A model generated the notes under the pieces. The model saw only the letters and a list, made by a program, of their open reading frames with translations, was not told where the DNA came from and made no database searches. A stretch of DNA of 64,000 nt from Acetobacteraceae bacterium B3987 (lineage in GTDB: Bacteria; Pseudomonadota; Alphaproteobacteria; Acetobacterales; Acetobacteraceae): the NCBI GenBank assembly GCA_026537415.1, contig JAFNMF010000001.1, positions 1,015,112 to 1,079,111 on the forward strand, in the 5' to 3' direction. Shown here piece by piece: positions 25,151-35,500 of the stretch. A program made the translations under genes and the position numbers. Within the stretch, counting starts at the first letter, position 1, and every line of letters starts with the position of its first letter.

Positions 25151-26311
25151 ATGGATAATTTCGAGTTCTATAACCCGACGAAAATCCTTTTTGGCAAAGG
25201 CATGATCGCAAAGCTGGATGAGCAGCTGGACAGTCAGGCACGGGTTCTCATCCTTTATGGTGGGGCCAGTGCGGAGAAGAACGGCACGCTTGGTGAGGTC
25301 CGCAAGGCTCTTGGCAAGCGGAGTTTCTGCGAGTTTGGCGGGATTGAAGCCAATCCGACCTATGAAACGCTCATGAAGGCCGTTGAAGTCGCCCGCAAGG
25401 AGAAGGTGGATTTCCTTCTGGCTGTTGGTGGCGGTTCCGTCATGGATGGTACGAAGTTCGTTGCGGCTGCCGTGCCCTATCAGGGTGAACCGTGGGAAAT
25501 CCTGCTGAAGCAGGGTGAAACGGTCAAGGAGGCCCTGCCACTGGGTACGGTCGTGACCCTGCCTGCTACCGGGTCAGAAATGAACAATATTGCCGTGATC
25601 TCCCGCAAGGAGACAGGTGACAAGCTGGCTTTTGCCAATCCCAGTGTGTTCCCGGCTTTCTCCATTCTGGACCCGACCCGCACATTCACCCTGCCGCCCC
25701 GTCAGGTGGCCAATGGTGTGGCGGATTCCTTCGTTCATGTGATGGAAGCCTACATGACCCTGCCGCAGGATGCGATGGTGCAGGACCGCTACGCCGAGGG
25801 CCTGCTGCTCAGCCTGCATGAAATCGCAGGACGCATCACCAAAGCCCCTGCTGATGATTATGAGCTGCGGGCCAATCTGATGTGGGTGGCAACACAGGCC
25901 CTGAATGGCCTGATCGGTGCTGGCGTGAAGCAGGACTGGGCAACCCATGCCATCGGGCATGAGCTGACGGCGAAATACGGGATTGACCATGCCCGTACGC
26001 TGGCCATCGTGTTCCCGGCCATGCTGAAGGAACGCCGGGAGCAGAAACGTACCAAGCTGCTGCAATATGCTACCCGTGTTCTGGGGCTGACCGAGGGGAC
26101 GGAAGACGAGCGTATTGATGCGGCCATCGCCCGTGTTGAAGCCTTCTTTGAAGGGCTGGAGATTCCTGTCCGCCTGTCGGCCTATGAGATCGACCGTGCC
26201 GGTATTGAGCCCATCATTGCCCAGCTTGAAGAGCATGGCATGACGGCTCTTGGTGAGGAGCAGGCCATCACGCCAGAAATCAGCCGTAAAGTTCTGGAAA
26301 GAGCTCTGTAA
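25151..26311 (+). CDS. yqhD: YqhD-like NADPH-dependent aldehyde reductase (iron-type alcohol dehydrogenase)
   Basis: 386 residues. It reduces toxic short-chain aldehydes to alcohols. GGGS (residues 93-96) is the dinucleotide-binding turn, and the metal ligands D192, H196, H266 and H280 (VADSFVHVMEAYM, WATHAIGHELTAKYGIDHA) line up with D194, H198, H267 and H281 of E. coli YqhD. Two operator-like sites lie in its promoter region, so TetR control is likely, with induction by aldehydes. In an acetic acid bacterium, aldehydes from alcohol oxidation are an obvious substrate source. Confidence 0.93.
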   Translation: MDNFEFYNPTKILFGKGMIAKLDEQLDSQARVLILYGGASAEKNGTLGEVRKALGKRSFCEFGGIEANPTYETLMKAVEVARKEKVDFLLAVGGGSVMDGTKFVAAAVPYQGEPWEILLKQGETVKEALPLGTVVTLPATGSEMNNIAVISRKETGDKLAFANPSVFPAFSILDPTRTFTLPPRQVANGVADSFVHVMEAYMTLPQDAMVQDRYAEGLLLSLHEIAGRITKAPADDYELRANLMWVATQALNGLIGAGVKQDWATHAIGHELTAKYGIDHARTLAIVFPAMLKERREQKRTKLLQYATRVLGLTEGTEDERIDAAIARVEAFFEGLEIPVRLSAYEIDRAGIEPIIAQLEEHGMTALGEEQAITPEISRKVLERAL

Positions 26312-26447
26312 GTTACCATATCTGACTGGGGGGGCGGTGTGCAGTCTGTATCATGGTCCCTCAGGCAGCCTCGGGTGACGCCATAGTCTGGCGGCCCGTA
26401 TTACGAAGTTCCGCCAGAGAGTGGAACCGAGAGAAGTGAGGTATTTC

Positions 26448-27839
26448 ATGGCCTACGCTACGACCAATCCTTATACCAACGAAGTCATCAGGACATTTCC
26501 TGAGGCAACCGATCAGGAAGTGCAGGCTGCCCTGACCGCAGGTCATAAGGCCTATGAGGCATGGCGGGAAACCAGCTTTGCTGAACGGTCCAGACTGCTG
26601 AAGTCCGTTGGTGCTCTCCTGCGCCGGGACGCCGATAAGCTGGCCCGTCTGGCCGCTCTGGAAATGGGCAAGGTGCTGGCAGAGGGCAAGGCGGAAGTCA
26701 TTCTGTCTGCCGAGATCTGCGAATATTACGCCGATCATGCCGAGGAGCTTCTGAAGCCGGAAGAACTGAAGGTATCCAGCCCTGCTATCGGGCGGCCAAC
26801 CATAGTGCATGAACCACAGGGCATCGTGCTGGCGATTGAGCCGTGGAACTTCCCTTATTATCAGGTGGTCCGTATTGCTGCGCCGCAGATTTCTGCCGGT
26901 AATGCCGTCATTCTCAAACATGCAGGCAACTTGCCGCAATGTGCCGCTGCCTGTCAGGCACTCTTTGAGGAAGCTGGTGCCCCGAAGGGGCTGTTCCAGA
27001 ATCTCTATCTGGCCCGTCATCACACGGAAGTGGTGCTGAATGACCCCCGTACCTGTGGCGTGGCACTGACAGGCTCTGAAGGGGCTGGTTCTGTCGTGGC
27101 AGGCATTGCGGGTAAGGCCCTCAAGAAGGCGACGATGGAGCTGGGGGGCAGTGATGCCTTCATCGTGCTGGATGATGCCGATCTTGAGAAGACAGTCAAA
27201 TGGGCCGTGTTCGGTCGGCACTGGAATGCCGGTCAGGTCTGCGTGTCTGCCAAGCGCATCATCGTGGTGGACAGCCTCTATGACCGCTTTGTGGAGATGT
27301 ACAGGAAGGGCATTGCCGAGCTGAAGGCTGGTGATCCGCTGGACCCCAACACCAACTTTGCTCCGCTTTCGTCTCAGAAGGCAGCAGATGATCTGCGGGA
27401 ACTGGTACAGAAGGCCGAGAAGAACGGGGCCAAGGTTGAAACCATTCCGCTATCCGTGCCCAATCAGGGGGCTTTCTTCCAGCCGGTGCTCCTGACGGGG
27501 CTGGATGAGAAGAATGAGGCCCGTCACTGGGAGTTCTTTGGTCCGGTCGCGCAGCTCTATCGTGCGAAAGATGAGGATGATGCCATCCGCATCGCCAATG
27601 ATTCCCCTTATGGGCTTGGCGGGTCTGTCTTCACGAAGGATGAAGCCCGTGGTGCCCGTGTGGCGGCGAAGATCCGTACCGGCATGGTGTTCATCAACCA
27701 TCCGACCGGCACGAAGGCTGAATTGCCCTTCGGTGGCATCGCCCGTTCCGGCTATGGCCGGGAGCTGATTGGCCTTGGCATCAAGGAATTCGTGAATCAC
27801 AAGCTCATCAATATCGTGGATATTGACGCCCCGTTCTGA
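26448..27839 (+). CDS. NAD(P)-dependent aldehyde dehydrogenase (YneI/succinate-semialdehyde type)
   Basis: 463 residues from ATG 26448, which has GAGG six bases upstream; an earlier in-frame start at 26421 lacks support. Oxidises aldehydes to acids. Visible motifs: EPWNFPYYQVVR, TGSEGAGSVVAG, the general-base glutamate in TMELGGSDAFIV, and the catalytic cysteine in NAGQVCVSAKR. The length and shortened N-terminus match the YneI (Sad) subgroup, which acts on succinate semialdehyde, but related enzymes use other small aldehydes. It follows the reductase by 136 bases; no operator copy was seen directly before it. Confidence 0.88.
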   Translation: MAYATTNPYTNEVIRTFPEATDQEVQAALTAGHKAYEAWRETSFAERSRLLKSVGALLRRDADKLARLAALEMGKVLAEGKAEVILSAEICEYYADHAEELLKPEELKVSSPAIGRPTIVHEPQGIVLAIEPWNFPYYQVVRIAAPQISAGNAVILKHAGNLPQCAAACQALFEEAGAPKGLFQNLYLARHHTEVVLNDPRTCGVALTGSEGAGSVVAGIAGKALKKATMELGGSDAFIVLDDADLEKTVKWAVFGRHWNAGQVCVSAKRIIVVDSLYDRFVEMYRKGIAELKAGDPLDPNTNFAPLSSQKAADDLRELVQKAEKNGAKVETIPLSVPNQGAFFQPVLLTGLDEKNEARHWEFFGPVAQLYRAKDEDDAIRIANDSPYGLGGSVFTKDEARGARVAAKIRTGMVFINHPTGTKAELPFGGIARSGYGRELIGLGIKEFVNHKLINIVDIDAPF

Positions 27840-27863
27840 GGGGAGGATTCCCTCTGATTACAA

Positions 27864-27893
27864 AAAAGGCGGCTCCAACAGGGGCCGCCTTTT
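27864..27893. terminator. Bidirectional terminator between aldehyde dehydrogenase and cytochrome b561 genes
   Basis: AAAAGGCGGC (27864-27873) pairs with GCCGCCTTTT (27884-27893) around a 10-base loop; it serves both convergent genes. Confidence 0.88.
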
Positions 27894-27904
27894 CTGTTTC
27901 AGTC

Positions 27905-28453
27905 CTATCGCCCCAGCATGGACCCCAGGACACCATCACGACGGATGATGCCATGCAGCAGGGCGGCTCCGATATGAGCGAGGATGAGTAGAATCAGCCC
28001 ATAGGCCAGCAGGCTGTGCAGGCAGCGCAGCGCACCCCAGAGATGGGGATGGAAGCCGATAAGGGGCGGGATATGACAGCCACCCCACAGAGTGATGGGA
28101 TACCCGCCAGCCGAGAGCATGGCCCAGCCCACCAGTGGCAGAGCAAGCATGAAGCCATAAAGCAGGATATGGGACAGATGGGCGGCCAGCTTCATGATGA
28201 CCGGTAGGTCATGGGGTAGGTCGGGTGTGTGGCTGGCAAAACGGTTGATGAGCCGGATGACCACCAGCAGCAGGATGAGAAAGCCCACCGTGCGGTGCAG
28301 TGTGAACAGCTGTGCATAATGAATGGTGGGGTCATGCGCCATGATAAGTCCAACAAAGAGCATGACGATGATGAGGGCTGCCATCACCCAATGCAGAAGG
28401 ATGGACAGGCGAGGGAAGGGAGCAGCATGGCCTGTATTCTGGGGAAATGACAT
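27905..28453 (-). CDS. Cytochrome b561 (bacterial CybB family)
   Basis: 182 residues, four membrane helices with histidines in the heme-binding positions (LLHWVMA, LHRTVGF, CLHSLLAYG, LAHIGAALLHG). Members move electrons from quinol to partner proteins or superoxide. It begins 3 bases after the stop of the peroxidase gene, so the two are one operon. This pairing is widespread and suggests the cytochrome feeds electrons to the periplasmic peroxidase. Confidence 0.92.
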   Translation of the reverse strand: MSFPQNTGHAAPFPRLSILLHWVMAALIIVMLFVGLIMAHDPTIHYAQLFTLHRTVGFLILLLVVIRLINRFASHTPDLPHDLPVIMKLAAHLSHILLYGFMLALPLVGWAMLSAGGYPITLWGGCHIPPLIGFHPHLWGALRCLHSLLAYGLILLILAHIGAALLHGIIRRDGVLGSMLGR

Positions 28454-28456
28454 GGG

Positions 28457-29551
28457 TTACTGGCCTTTTCCGTCCGTGGTGAGGGTGGGGTTGGTCACGT
28501 CGCCGGGTGTAACCATGCTGGGGGCTTTATGCTCGGCAGAACGGGTCGCATAGGAGCGCATATAGACGGTCGAACGCAGGGCCAGCAGCGGGTCGCCCGA
28601 AACGCCGATACCATCTGGCAGAATGGTGGGGTCGAAGACCATAGAGCCGCAAGGGCTTTCATCTTCGCTGGAGGCCTTCGTGAAGGTCACCGTACCGACT
28701 GTCACTTTCTGGTCGGCTTCATCCCAAGGCTGGCTAGGGTCGTTAACCGGGTCTTCCTCACGGGCAATCGTGGCGACAATGTCCCAGCGGAGAGGTCGCT
28801 GATTCAGTGTTTGGACCAGCCGTTTGAAGAGATAATTCTTATCATTGGCACCACTGCCTTCAGCGGGGCTGAAAGGCTCTTGCGCTACGACTGCCCAGCG
28901 AACAGCCGTTTTCTTGCCGGTACTGTCAGTCAGGATGAAGCTGTCGAGGCTGTTATAAGTGTCGTTAGTCAGGTCGGATGTTTGTTGATGGGCTTTTGCC
29001 TGTTCAAAAGCCGTTTTCAGCCAAGGGCGTTGGGCCGCATAGGCCTGAACAGCCGCCGGGTCTGGTTTCTGGGTGGTGGGGTTCAGCTTTGCCGCACCAA
29101 AGAAGGCGTAAGCATCGGCAACGTCCCGCATGGATTGAAGTGGAACATCAACCAGAGCCAGTCGCCAGTCATCACCGGTTGAGGAGCGTATCTGTAGGGA
29201 GAGACTGCGGGCCACGGCGGGGTTATCCGGCAGATAGGGTAGAGGGGGAGCCAGTGAGAAACGCCCCATGACAGGCAGATGCTTTCCCTTGAAAATACCG
29301 GAGCGGGAAAGAGCCTGTCCTTCTGGGGAGGGGTCAAACCAGCCTGTAGCACACATGCCTTTGGCATGGGCGCGGCGGAAGCCATCACCCGGGGCACCAG
29401 CATTATGGAAGCGTTGCATGAAGTGGGCGGGAGATATGGCAGATGGGCTGAATGCACCGGCTGTCCAGGCCAATAGGCCACCTAGACAGAGTGGCGGCAG
29501 AATGACCGCCGCCCAACGGGCCGGACTGCCCTTACGAGGGGAGTGTGCCAT
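28457..29551 (-). CDS. Catalase-family heme peroxidase (SrpA type)
   Basis: 364 residues, the small monofunctional group related to catalase that acts mainly as a peroxidase. An N-terminal membrane/signal segment (about 12-34) places it on the periplasmic side. The distal histidine is H62 (RRAHAKGMCATG) and the proximal heme ligand is Y330 with R326 (LRSTVYMRSY). It is cotranscribed with cytochrome b561, a likely electron donor. A role in removing peroxide made by membrane oxidation of sugars and alcohols is inferred. Confidence 0.9.
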   Translation of the reverse strand: MAHSPRKGSPARWAAVILPPLCLGGLLAWTAGAFSPSAISPAHFMQRFHNAGAPGDGFRRAHAKGMCATGWFDPSPEGQALSRSGIFKGKHLPVMGRFSLAPPLPYLPDNPAVARSLSLQIRSSTGDDWRLALVDVPLQSMRDVADAYAFFGAAKLNPTTQKPDPAAVQAYAAQRPWLKTAFEQAKAHQQTSDLTNDTYNSLDSFILTDSTGKKTAVRWAVVAQEPFSPAEGSGANDKNYLFKRLVQTLNQRPLRWDIVATIAREEDPVNDPSQPWDEADQKVTVGTVTFTKASSEDESPCGSMVFDPTILPDGIGVSGDPLLALRSTVYMRSYATRSAEHKAPSMVTPGDVTNPTLTTDGKGQ

Positions 29552-29646
29552 CGGATGATCTCCTCAGCGGATGATAGAACTCTATCCCCTGGCCGTATCA
29601 GATGTCATCCATGACGGAAAGTTAAAGTAACAGAATAGCGAGGACG

Positions 29647-29679
29647 AAGCCCCCACCCTGCCAAGTAGGGAGGGGGCTT
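29647..29679 (-). terminator. Terminator-like hairpin after the RND operon
   Basis: AAGCCCCCACCCT (29647-29659) pairs with AGGGAGGGGGCTT (29667-29679), one A-A mismatch, seven-base loop. It directly follows the last gene of the efflux operon; no long T run follows on the minus strand. Confidence 0.6.
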
Positions 29680-29688
29680 TATGTCTGC

Positions 29689-31365
29689 TCAGGGCATGGC
29701 CCCGATGGGCAGAGGTTTGAGGTGGGCATTCGTGCCACGGCCTACGGCATCCGGTGCGTCATGAGTTAGGTCTTCATGAGCTTCGGGATGTTCGGAGGCA
29801 TTGACGTCGCCAACCTGTTTGGGATGATGCAGCCCTTCATACTGGAAGGCCCCGACAGACAGGGTCTCTGCCATGGTGGGCAGGTTCTTGGAATCCCATC
29901 CGCCACCAAGGCTGCGGATCAGCGAGACGTCAGCCTGATACAGCCTTGTAGCCACTTCCACCTGCGTGATGCGGCTGTGGAGGGTGTTTTCCTGACTGAA
30001 GATGGCATCCAGATAGGTGCCCACACCGCCCTGATAGAGTGTCATGGTCATGTTCTGGGTTTCCAGATTGGCATTGACGGCTTTTTCCAGAGCCTGATTT
30101 TCCAGATTCAGGCGGTTGGTGCGGGAGAGACCATCCTCCACTTCCCGGAAGGCGGAAAGGACGGTCGTGCGGTACTGGTCCCGTGTTTCCCGATAGGCCG
30201 ACCAAGACCGCTGGAGTTCCGCCCGATGCACGCCGCCATCAAAGAGCGGAATGTTCATGCGGGCACCGTAGGTCCAGAGCGAGTTGGCCAGATTGGCCAG
30301 CTTGAAGCCATTGGCCTCGAATCCGGCATCCGCATTGAGGGAGAAATGCGGATAGAAGGCCGCACGGGCGATACCGATGGCCCGGTTGGCCTGTGCCATT
30401 TCACGCTCTGCACTGGCAATGTCAGGCCGCCGTTGCAGCAGACCGGACGGCACACCCGTGGGGATGGCTGGCTGGTGGAAGTCCAGTGCCTTGACCGGGT
30501 CGATGTGGAAGCTGGAGGGCGCACTGTTGGTCAGTACGGCAATGGCATGTTCCGTGACTTCACGGGCGGCCTGGATGTCATACAGGGCAGCCTGTGTGGT
30601 GTAGAGCTGGGCTTCCGCACGGGCGAGGTCCAACCGTGGAGCCGCCTTGTATTGCAGCTGGGTCTTGGTGACATTTAGTGCCCGCCGGTAATAGGCGATG
30701 GACTGCTGGTAGATGGCGATTTGCGCATCATAGCCACGCAGCTGGATATAGTCGGTTGCCAGTTCAGCTTCCAGACTCAACCGTGCCATGGCGAAGCGGG
30801 CGGCCTCCTGCTGGGCAGCCTGTCGGTTCATGCGGACACGGTTGCGGATGGAGGACCAGATGTCCGGTTCCCATGAGGCCAGACCGGCATATTCTTCCTG
30901 TGTCTGGGTCAGCGTGGCCCCGTTACGGAAGAGCCTGTCCGCCGACTGCTTGTTGTCGGACCCCCCAGCTTCAAGACTGAAATGCGGAAGCAGGTCTGCC
31001 CGTGCTTTGGCAACGAGGGAACGGGCCTGAAGGAAGCGTTCTGCTGCGGCCTGGAGGTCGCCATTCTCGGCAATGGCCCGGTCTTCCAGCTGGTTCAGCA
31101 GCGGGTCACGGAAGAGGGTCCACCAGTCACTGGGGAGGGTCGCATCCGCAGGTTGGGCTATAGCGAAGGGAGCCTGCCCCTGCCAGCTGTCCGGCACGAC
31201 AAAATGCGGCACTTCATAGCGTGGGGCGAGGTCGCAGGCACCAAGGCTCGTCAGGGCCAGTAGGCCGCCGCCAAGGGCCGCCCGACGGGCCAGACGGCCT
31301 AGCCCGTGACGGGTCTTCTTCGTCTTCTTCATGGGGGAGAAACGGTCAGAGATCATGGTGGTCAT
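29689..31365 (-). CDS. Outer-membrane efflux lipoprotein (NodT/OprM type)
   Basis: 558 residues. The lipobox TSLGAC puts the lipidated cysteine at residue 44 after a basic leader. The body shows the OEP repeats: YRRALNVTKTQLQYKAAPRLDLARAEAQL in the helical barrel and the signature RPDIASAEREMAQANRAIGIARAAFYP. It forms the outer-membrane exit of the tripartite pump encoded by the two genes upstream; its ATG overlaps the adaptor stop (TGATG). The C-terminal tail of about 50 residues (HPEAHEDLTHDAP...) is longer and more acidic than usual. Confidence 0.93.
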   Translation of the reverse strand: MTTMISDRFSPMKKTKKTRHGLGRLARRAALGGGLLALTSLGACDLAPRYEVPHFVVPDSWQGQAPFAIAQPADATLPSDWWTLFRDPLLNQLEDRAIAENGDLQAAAERFLQARSLVAKARADLLPHFSLEAGGSDNKQSADRLFRNGATLTQTQEEYAGLASWEPDIWSSIRNRVRMNRQAAQQEAARFAMARLSLEAELATDYIQLRGYDAQIAIYQQSIAYYRRALNVTKTQLQYKAAPRLDLARAEAQLYTTQAALYDIQAAREVTEHAIAVLTNSAPSSFHIDPVKALDFHQPAIPTGVPSGLLQRRPDIASAEREMAQANRAIGIARAAFYPHFSLNADAGFEANGFKLANLANSLWTYGARMNIPLFDGGVHRAELQRSWSAYRETRDQYRTTVLSAFREVEDGLSRTNRLNLENQALEKAVNANLETQNMTMTLYQGGVGTYLDAIFSQENTLHSRITQVEVATRLYQADVSLIRSLGGGWDSKNLPTMAETLSVGAFQYEGLHHPKQVGDVNASEHPEAHEDLTHDAPDAVGRGTNAHLKPLPIGAMP

Positions 31366-32564
31366 CAGTCATCATCCCCGGATTCTTCCCAGCCGCTCTG
31401 ATTATAGCCCCGGGCAGGTGTTACGATATGGACGGGGTCGCCTTCCAGAAGGTCAGCAGGCGGATTGTTGATGATGCGGTCATCAGCTGTAATGCCCGCC
31501 TGAACCTCTGTGGAGCTGTCCGCCATCTTGCCGACACGGATGTTCTTGAAGCGGACGGTGTTTTTCTGGTCCACCGTGGCCACTTGCATTCCCTTTTCCT
31601 GGAAGACGAGAGACCCCGTGGGAATCTTCAGCAGATGGGAAGCATTGTTGTTGGCCTTCAGCGAGACGGAGGCGAAGGTTCCCGGCCAGAGGGCATGGTC
31701 GGAATTGTCCACGGTGAACTCGGAGACAGCCGTTCTTGTGTTGGGGTCATAGCCGAGAGAGGCCGTCAGGAACTTGGCCGTGAAAGTCCGGTCTGGGTAC
31801 TGGGGGACGTGGATTTCTGCCGTCAGCCCATCTGTCAGCATGTAGGAGAAGATTTCCGGGACGGAGATGAACAGACGCAGGCGGTGCGTATCGGCAACGG
31901 TGAACAGCTCGGAAGCCCCACCAGCAGCATTGAGCTGCCCGCCCCCGCTATTGACGTAATCACCCACATTGATGGAACGGGCTGTCACAACGCCATCGAA
32001 CGGGGCCACGATCTGCTTGAACTTCTCCAGTGCGGCGAAGTGGTCCACATTGCGCTGGGCGGCTTCCATCTTGGCATAGGCGGCCTGTTCATCGGCCGTG
32101 GCGACAGAGACGGACTGGCCGGACACGGCCTGGGAGTGCCCCATGGCCCGCCAGCGGTTGGCGGTGACGGAGGCCAAATTGTACTTGGCCTTCTGCGCAT
32201 CCAGATCAGCCAGAGCCTGAGCGTACTGGGCATCCAGTGCCGGGGCGTTGATCTCGGCCAGCACGTCACCTTGATGAACGACGGCACCGTAATCCTTGTA
32301 CCACATCTTCACATAGCCGGAGACCTGAGCATAGATCGGGGCCTGATACCAAGCATCAATCGTACCGGGGAGCGTGAGGCTCACCTTGCTGTCGGCCTTG
32401 TGAGGAAGGATGACGGCCACGTTTGGTACGGCACTTTCCTCGGCCACATCATGCAGATGGGCATTATGGGCAAAGCGACCAAACAGAAGCACGATGATGT
32501 AAAGGCCAAGCACTAGGGCGATCAGGCCAAGCAGTAATTTATGTTTACGGGACATGCTGGCCAT
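31365..32564 (-). CDS. RND efflux periplasmic adaptor (HlyD/AcrA family)
   Basis: 399 residues: a single N-terminal membrane segment (about 9-30), a lipoyl half-motif (VSGYVKMWYKDYGAVVHQGD), a coiled-coil hairpin (about 105-175), the second lipoyl half (IVAPFDGVVTARSINVGDYV) and beta-barrel domains. It links the inner-membrane permease to the outer-membrane channel. Overlaps both neighbours by one base (TGATG junctions), so all three subunits are tightly coupled. The sequence looks like a multidrug rather than metal adaptor, lacking a Met- or His-rich N-terminus. Confidence 0.93.
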   Translation of the reverse strand: MASMSRKHKLLLGLIALVLGLYIIVLLFGRFAHNAHLHDVAEESAVPNVAVILPHKADSKVSLTLPGTIDAWYQAPIYAQVSGYVKMWYKDYGAVVHQGDVLAEINAPALDAQYAQALADLDAQKAKYNLASVTANRWRAMGHSQAVSGQSVSVATADEQAAYAKMEAAQRNVDHFAALEKFKQIVAPFDGVVTARSINVGDYVNSGGGQLNAAGGASELFTVADTHRLRLFISVPEIFSYMLTDGLTAEIHVPQYPDRTFTAKFLTASLGYDPNTRTAVSEFTVDNSDHALWPGTFASVSLKANNNASHLLKIPTGSLVFQEKGMQVATVDQKNTVRFKNIRVGKMADSSTEVQAGITADDRIINNPPADLLEGDPVHIVTPARGYNQSGWEESGDDD

Positions 32565-35500
32565 CAGACGGTCTCCTTATGACGCGCAGTACGGTTGTGA
32601 AGGATTGCATAGACACAGGGAACAAAGAGCAGCGTGGAAAGCGTGGCAACAATCAGCCCGCCAATCACGGCCCGGCCCAGTGGGGCATTGGTGGAGTTGG
32701 AGGTGGCCATGGGGATCATCCCCACCACCATGGCAAGGGCGGTCATCAGCACGGGGCGGATACGTTCTCTCCCGGCTTCCGTTGCAGCCCGGAGGGCATC
32801 GCCATGCATCTCGATCCGCTCTCTGGCGAAGGACACCACAAGGATGGAGTTCGCCGTGGCGGTCCCCATGCACATGATGGCACCCGTCAGGGCCGGAACG
32901 GACAGGCGTGTCCCGGTCAGGAACAGGGCCCAGGCGATGCCTGCCAGCGCACCTGGTAGGGCGGTGATGATAATGAACGGGTCCATCCAAGACTGGAAGT
33001 TGACGACAATCAGCAAATAGATCAGCACGACAGACACCATCAGCCCAATGACGAGCTGGCTGTAGGCTCCATACATGGTCACGGCAGCACCATGAATCTC
33101 CGTTGCGGCCGTCTTGGGCAGCAGGGGCTTCGTGTCGTTGATGACTTTCTTGACGTCTGTCAGGACAGCCCCAAGGTCCCGCCCTTCGGTGGAGACATAG
33201 ATGTCCACCTCCGGCATGGAGTTGAAGTGAGAGACCTCACCCGGTGTGCCGGTCGGCACAACGGTGCTGATGCTGCCCAGAAGCTGGTCGCCCGTGCCGG
33301 TCGGGTTGCCATCGCCCTTATCCACCGGAATGGTCAGTAGGTCGCTCAGATGCGTCAGCTGGTCCTGAGACACATAAGTGTTCAGCGGGAAGGTGACGTC
33401 ATTGCTGGGGTCGAGCCAGAACTGAGGGTCCACCGTGCTGGAGCCGGAGAGTGTCATCAGCTGGTTGTTGGCGAGGTCGGCCTCGGTTAGGCCGGTGGCC
33501 TGACTGAAGGTCCGGTTGCCGCGGATCATCAGGGTCGGTGTTTTCATCGTCTGCTGGATGACAACATCGGCAGCACCCGGGATATGACGCAGTCGGCTTA
33601 TGATTTTGCGAGCATAATCATAATTGTCTGCAATATCCGGCCCGTTGATCTGGATGTCGATTGGTGCAGGAGATCCGAAGTTGAGGATCTTGGCTGTCAG
33701 GTCTGCCGGCTGGAAGGTGAAGACCGTACCGGGGAAGCGGGCGGACAAGTCCTTCCGCAGCAGGGCACGATAATCCCAGACAGGGGAGGCTTCATCCTTC
33801 AGGGCCACGGTCAGGTCGCAGTCCTGGGTCCCGATGGTCGGGGTGGGGATGAAGGCCTGGTTATGGGCACCTTCTGGCAGGCCGCAGTTGCTCACGATTT
33901 CTTCGACCTGACCGGGCAGATCATGCTCGATACGGTCGGAGACCAGAGCGGCAATACGTCCGGCCACCTCAATACGGGTACCTAGTGGGGCACGCATATG
34001 CATCTGGAGCGCATTGGACTTCGTTTCCGGGAAGAAGTCTCGTCCCGCTGTGAAGTACAGCCCCAGTGAAAGGATTGAGAGACCAAGGAAGACGCCAACG
34101 AAAATTTTGCGTTGTTCCACACAGCGGACTAGCAGGGCGTAATAGCTGTCCCGGAAGCTGTTGAACTTTTGTTCAAATCCCTGCTGGAAGCGGATGAAGA
34201 AGCCCATGACACCACTACGGGGCGGTAGAGGTGCTGGCTGGTTGTGGCTGTCCGTACCATCCCCACGCTGAATAGGGTGCCCCGCTGCCGCAGCGGCATT
34301 GTTGGCATCAGCGATGTACTGTTCCTTGTCAGGAATATCGTGGCCGTGACTGTGATCGGCCAGCAGGTATTTCGCCATGGTTGGGACGAGTGTCCGTGAC
34401 AGGACAAAGGAAGCAATCATGGCGAAGATGATGGCTTCGGCCATTGGGCGGAAGAGATAGCCTGCTACGCCGTCCAGCTCGAACAGCGGTAGCCATACGA
34501 TGCAGATGCAGGTGGTAGAGACAAAGGTCGCCGTCACAATCTGGTTGGCTGCATCGATGATGGCAGGTTCAAGGGCTTTGCCCATTTCTAGATGAGTGTC
34601 GATATTCTCGATCATCACCGTGGCGTCATCCACGAGGATACCAACGGCTAGTGCCAGCCCGCCGAGTGTCATGACATTGATGGATTCACCGGCCCATCCC
34701 AACCCGATGACTGAGCAGAGAATGGCCAGCGGGATGGAGGTGGCAATGATGATGGTGGAACGCCACGACCCGAGGAAGAGCAGCACCACGATACCGGTCA
34801 GGAAGGCGGCGGTGACCATCTCCCGCACCACGTCCTTGATGGCATCCTTCACGAAGATGGAGGCATCGGTCAGGATGCTGACCTTCACGTCATCCGGCAG
34901 GACGGCACGCAGGCGGGGGAGGGCTTTTTTCACGCCATCCACAACATCCAGCGTGGAGGCCTCACCACTTTTCATGACGACAACTTCGACACCCTGACGC
35001 CCTTTGACGAGAACAAGGTTGGTCTGCGGGTGACCGCCTCGGTACACATCCGCCACGTCATGCACATAGATCACGGCATTGCCCACACGCTTGACCGGAA
35101 TGTTGCCGATGGCCTTCATGCTCTTGGGGGTGGCGTTGGTTTGCACCATCCAGTCCACAGCGTCGATCTTCTGGTCACCAGCGGGCAGAACGATATTCTG
35201 GTCGTGCATGGCGTTCTGCACATCCATGGCCGAGAGATGGTGTGCCCGCAGCTGGTCTTGATTCAGCGTGACCATCACGAAGCTATCCATCCCGCCATAA
35301 GGATGCGGCACCACGGCACCTTCTACTGTCACCAGAAGCGGGCGGACCCGGATCATGGCCAGTTTGTAAAGGTCGGATGGTGTCTGCTTGTCGGATGTAA
35401 TTTGGAGAGAAATAACCGGAACAGAGGAAGCATCCAGCCTCATAATCATTGGGGCGGGGATGTTCACTGGCAGCTGTTTGATGACCGTTTGGGAAATGGC

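Noticed and set aside
31221-32516. 431-residue ORF opposite the RND adaptor gene
   Set aside because: Antisense shadow of a clearly assigned gene; composition follows the complementary codons and no family pattern is seen.
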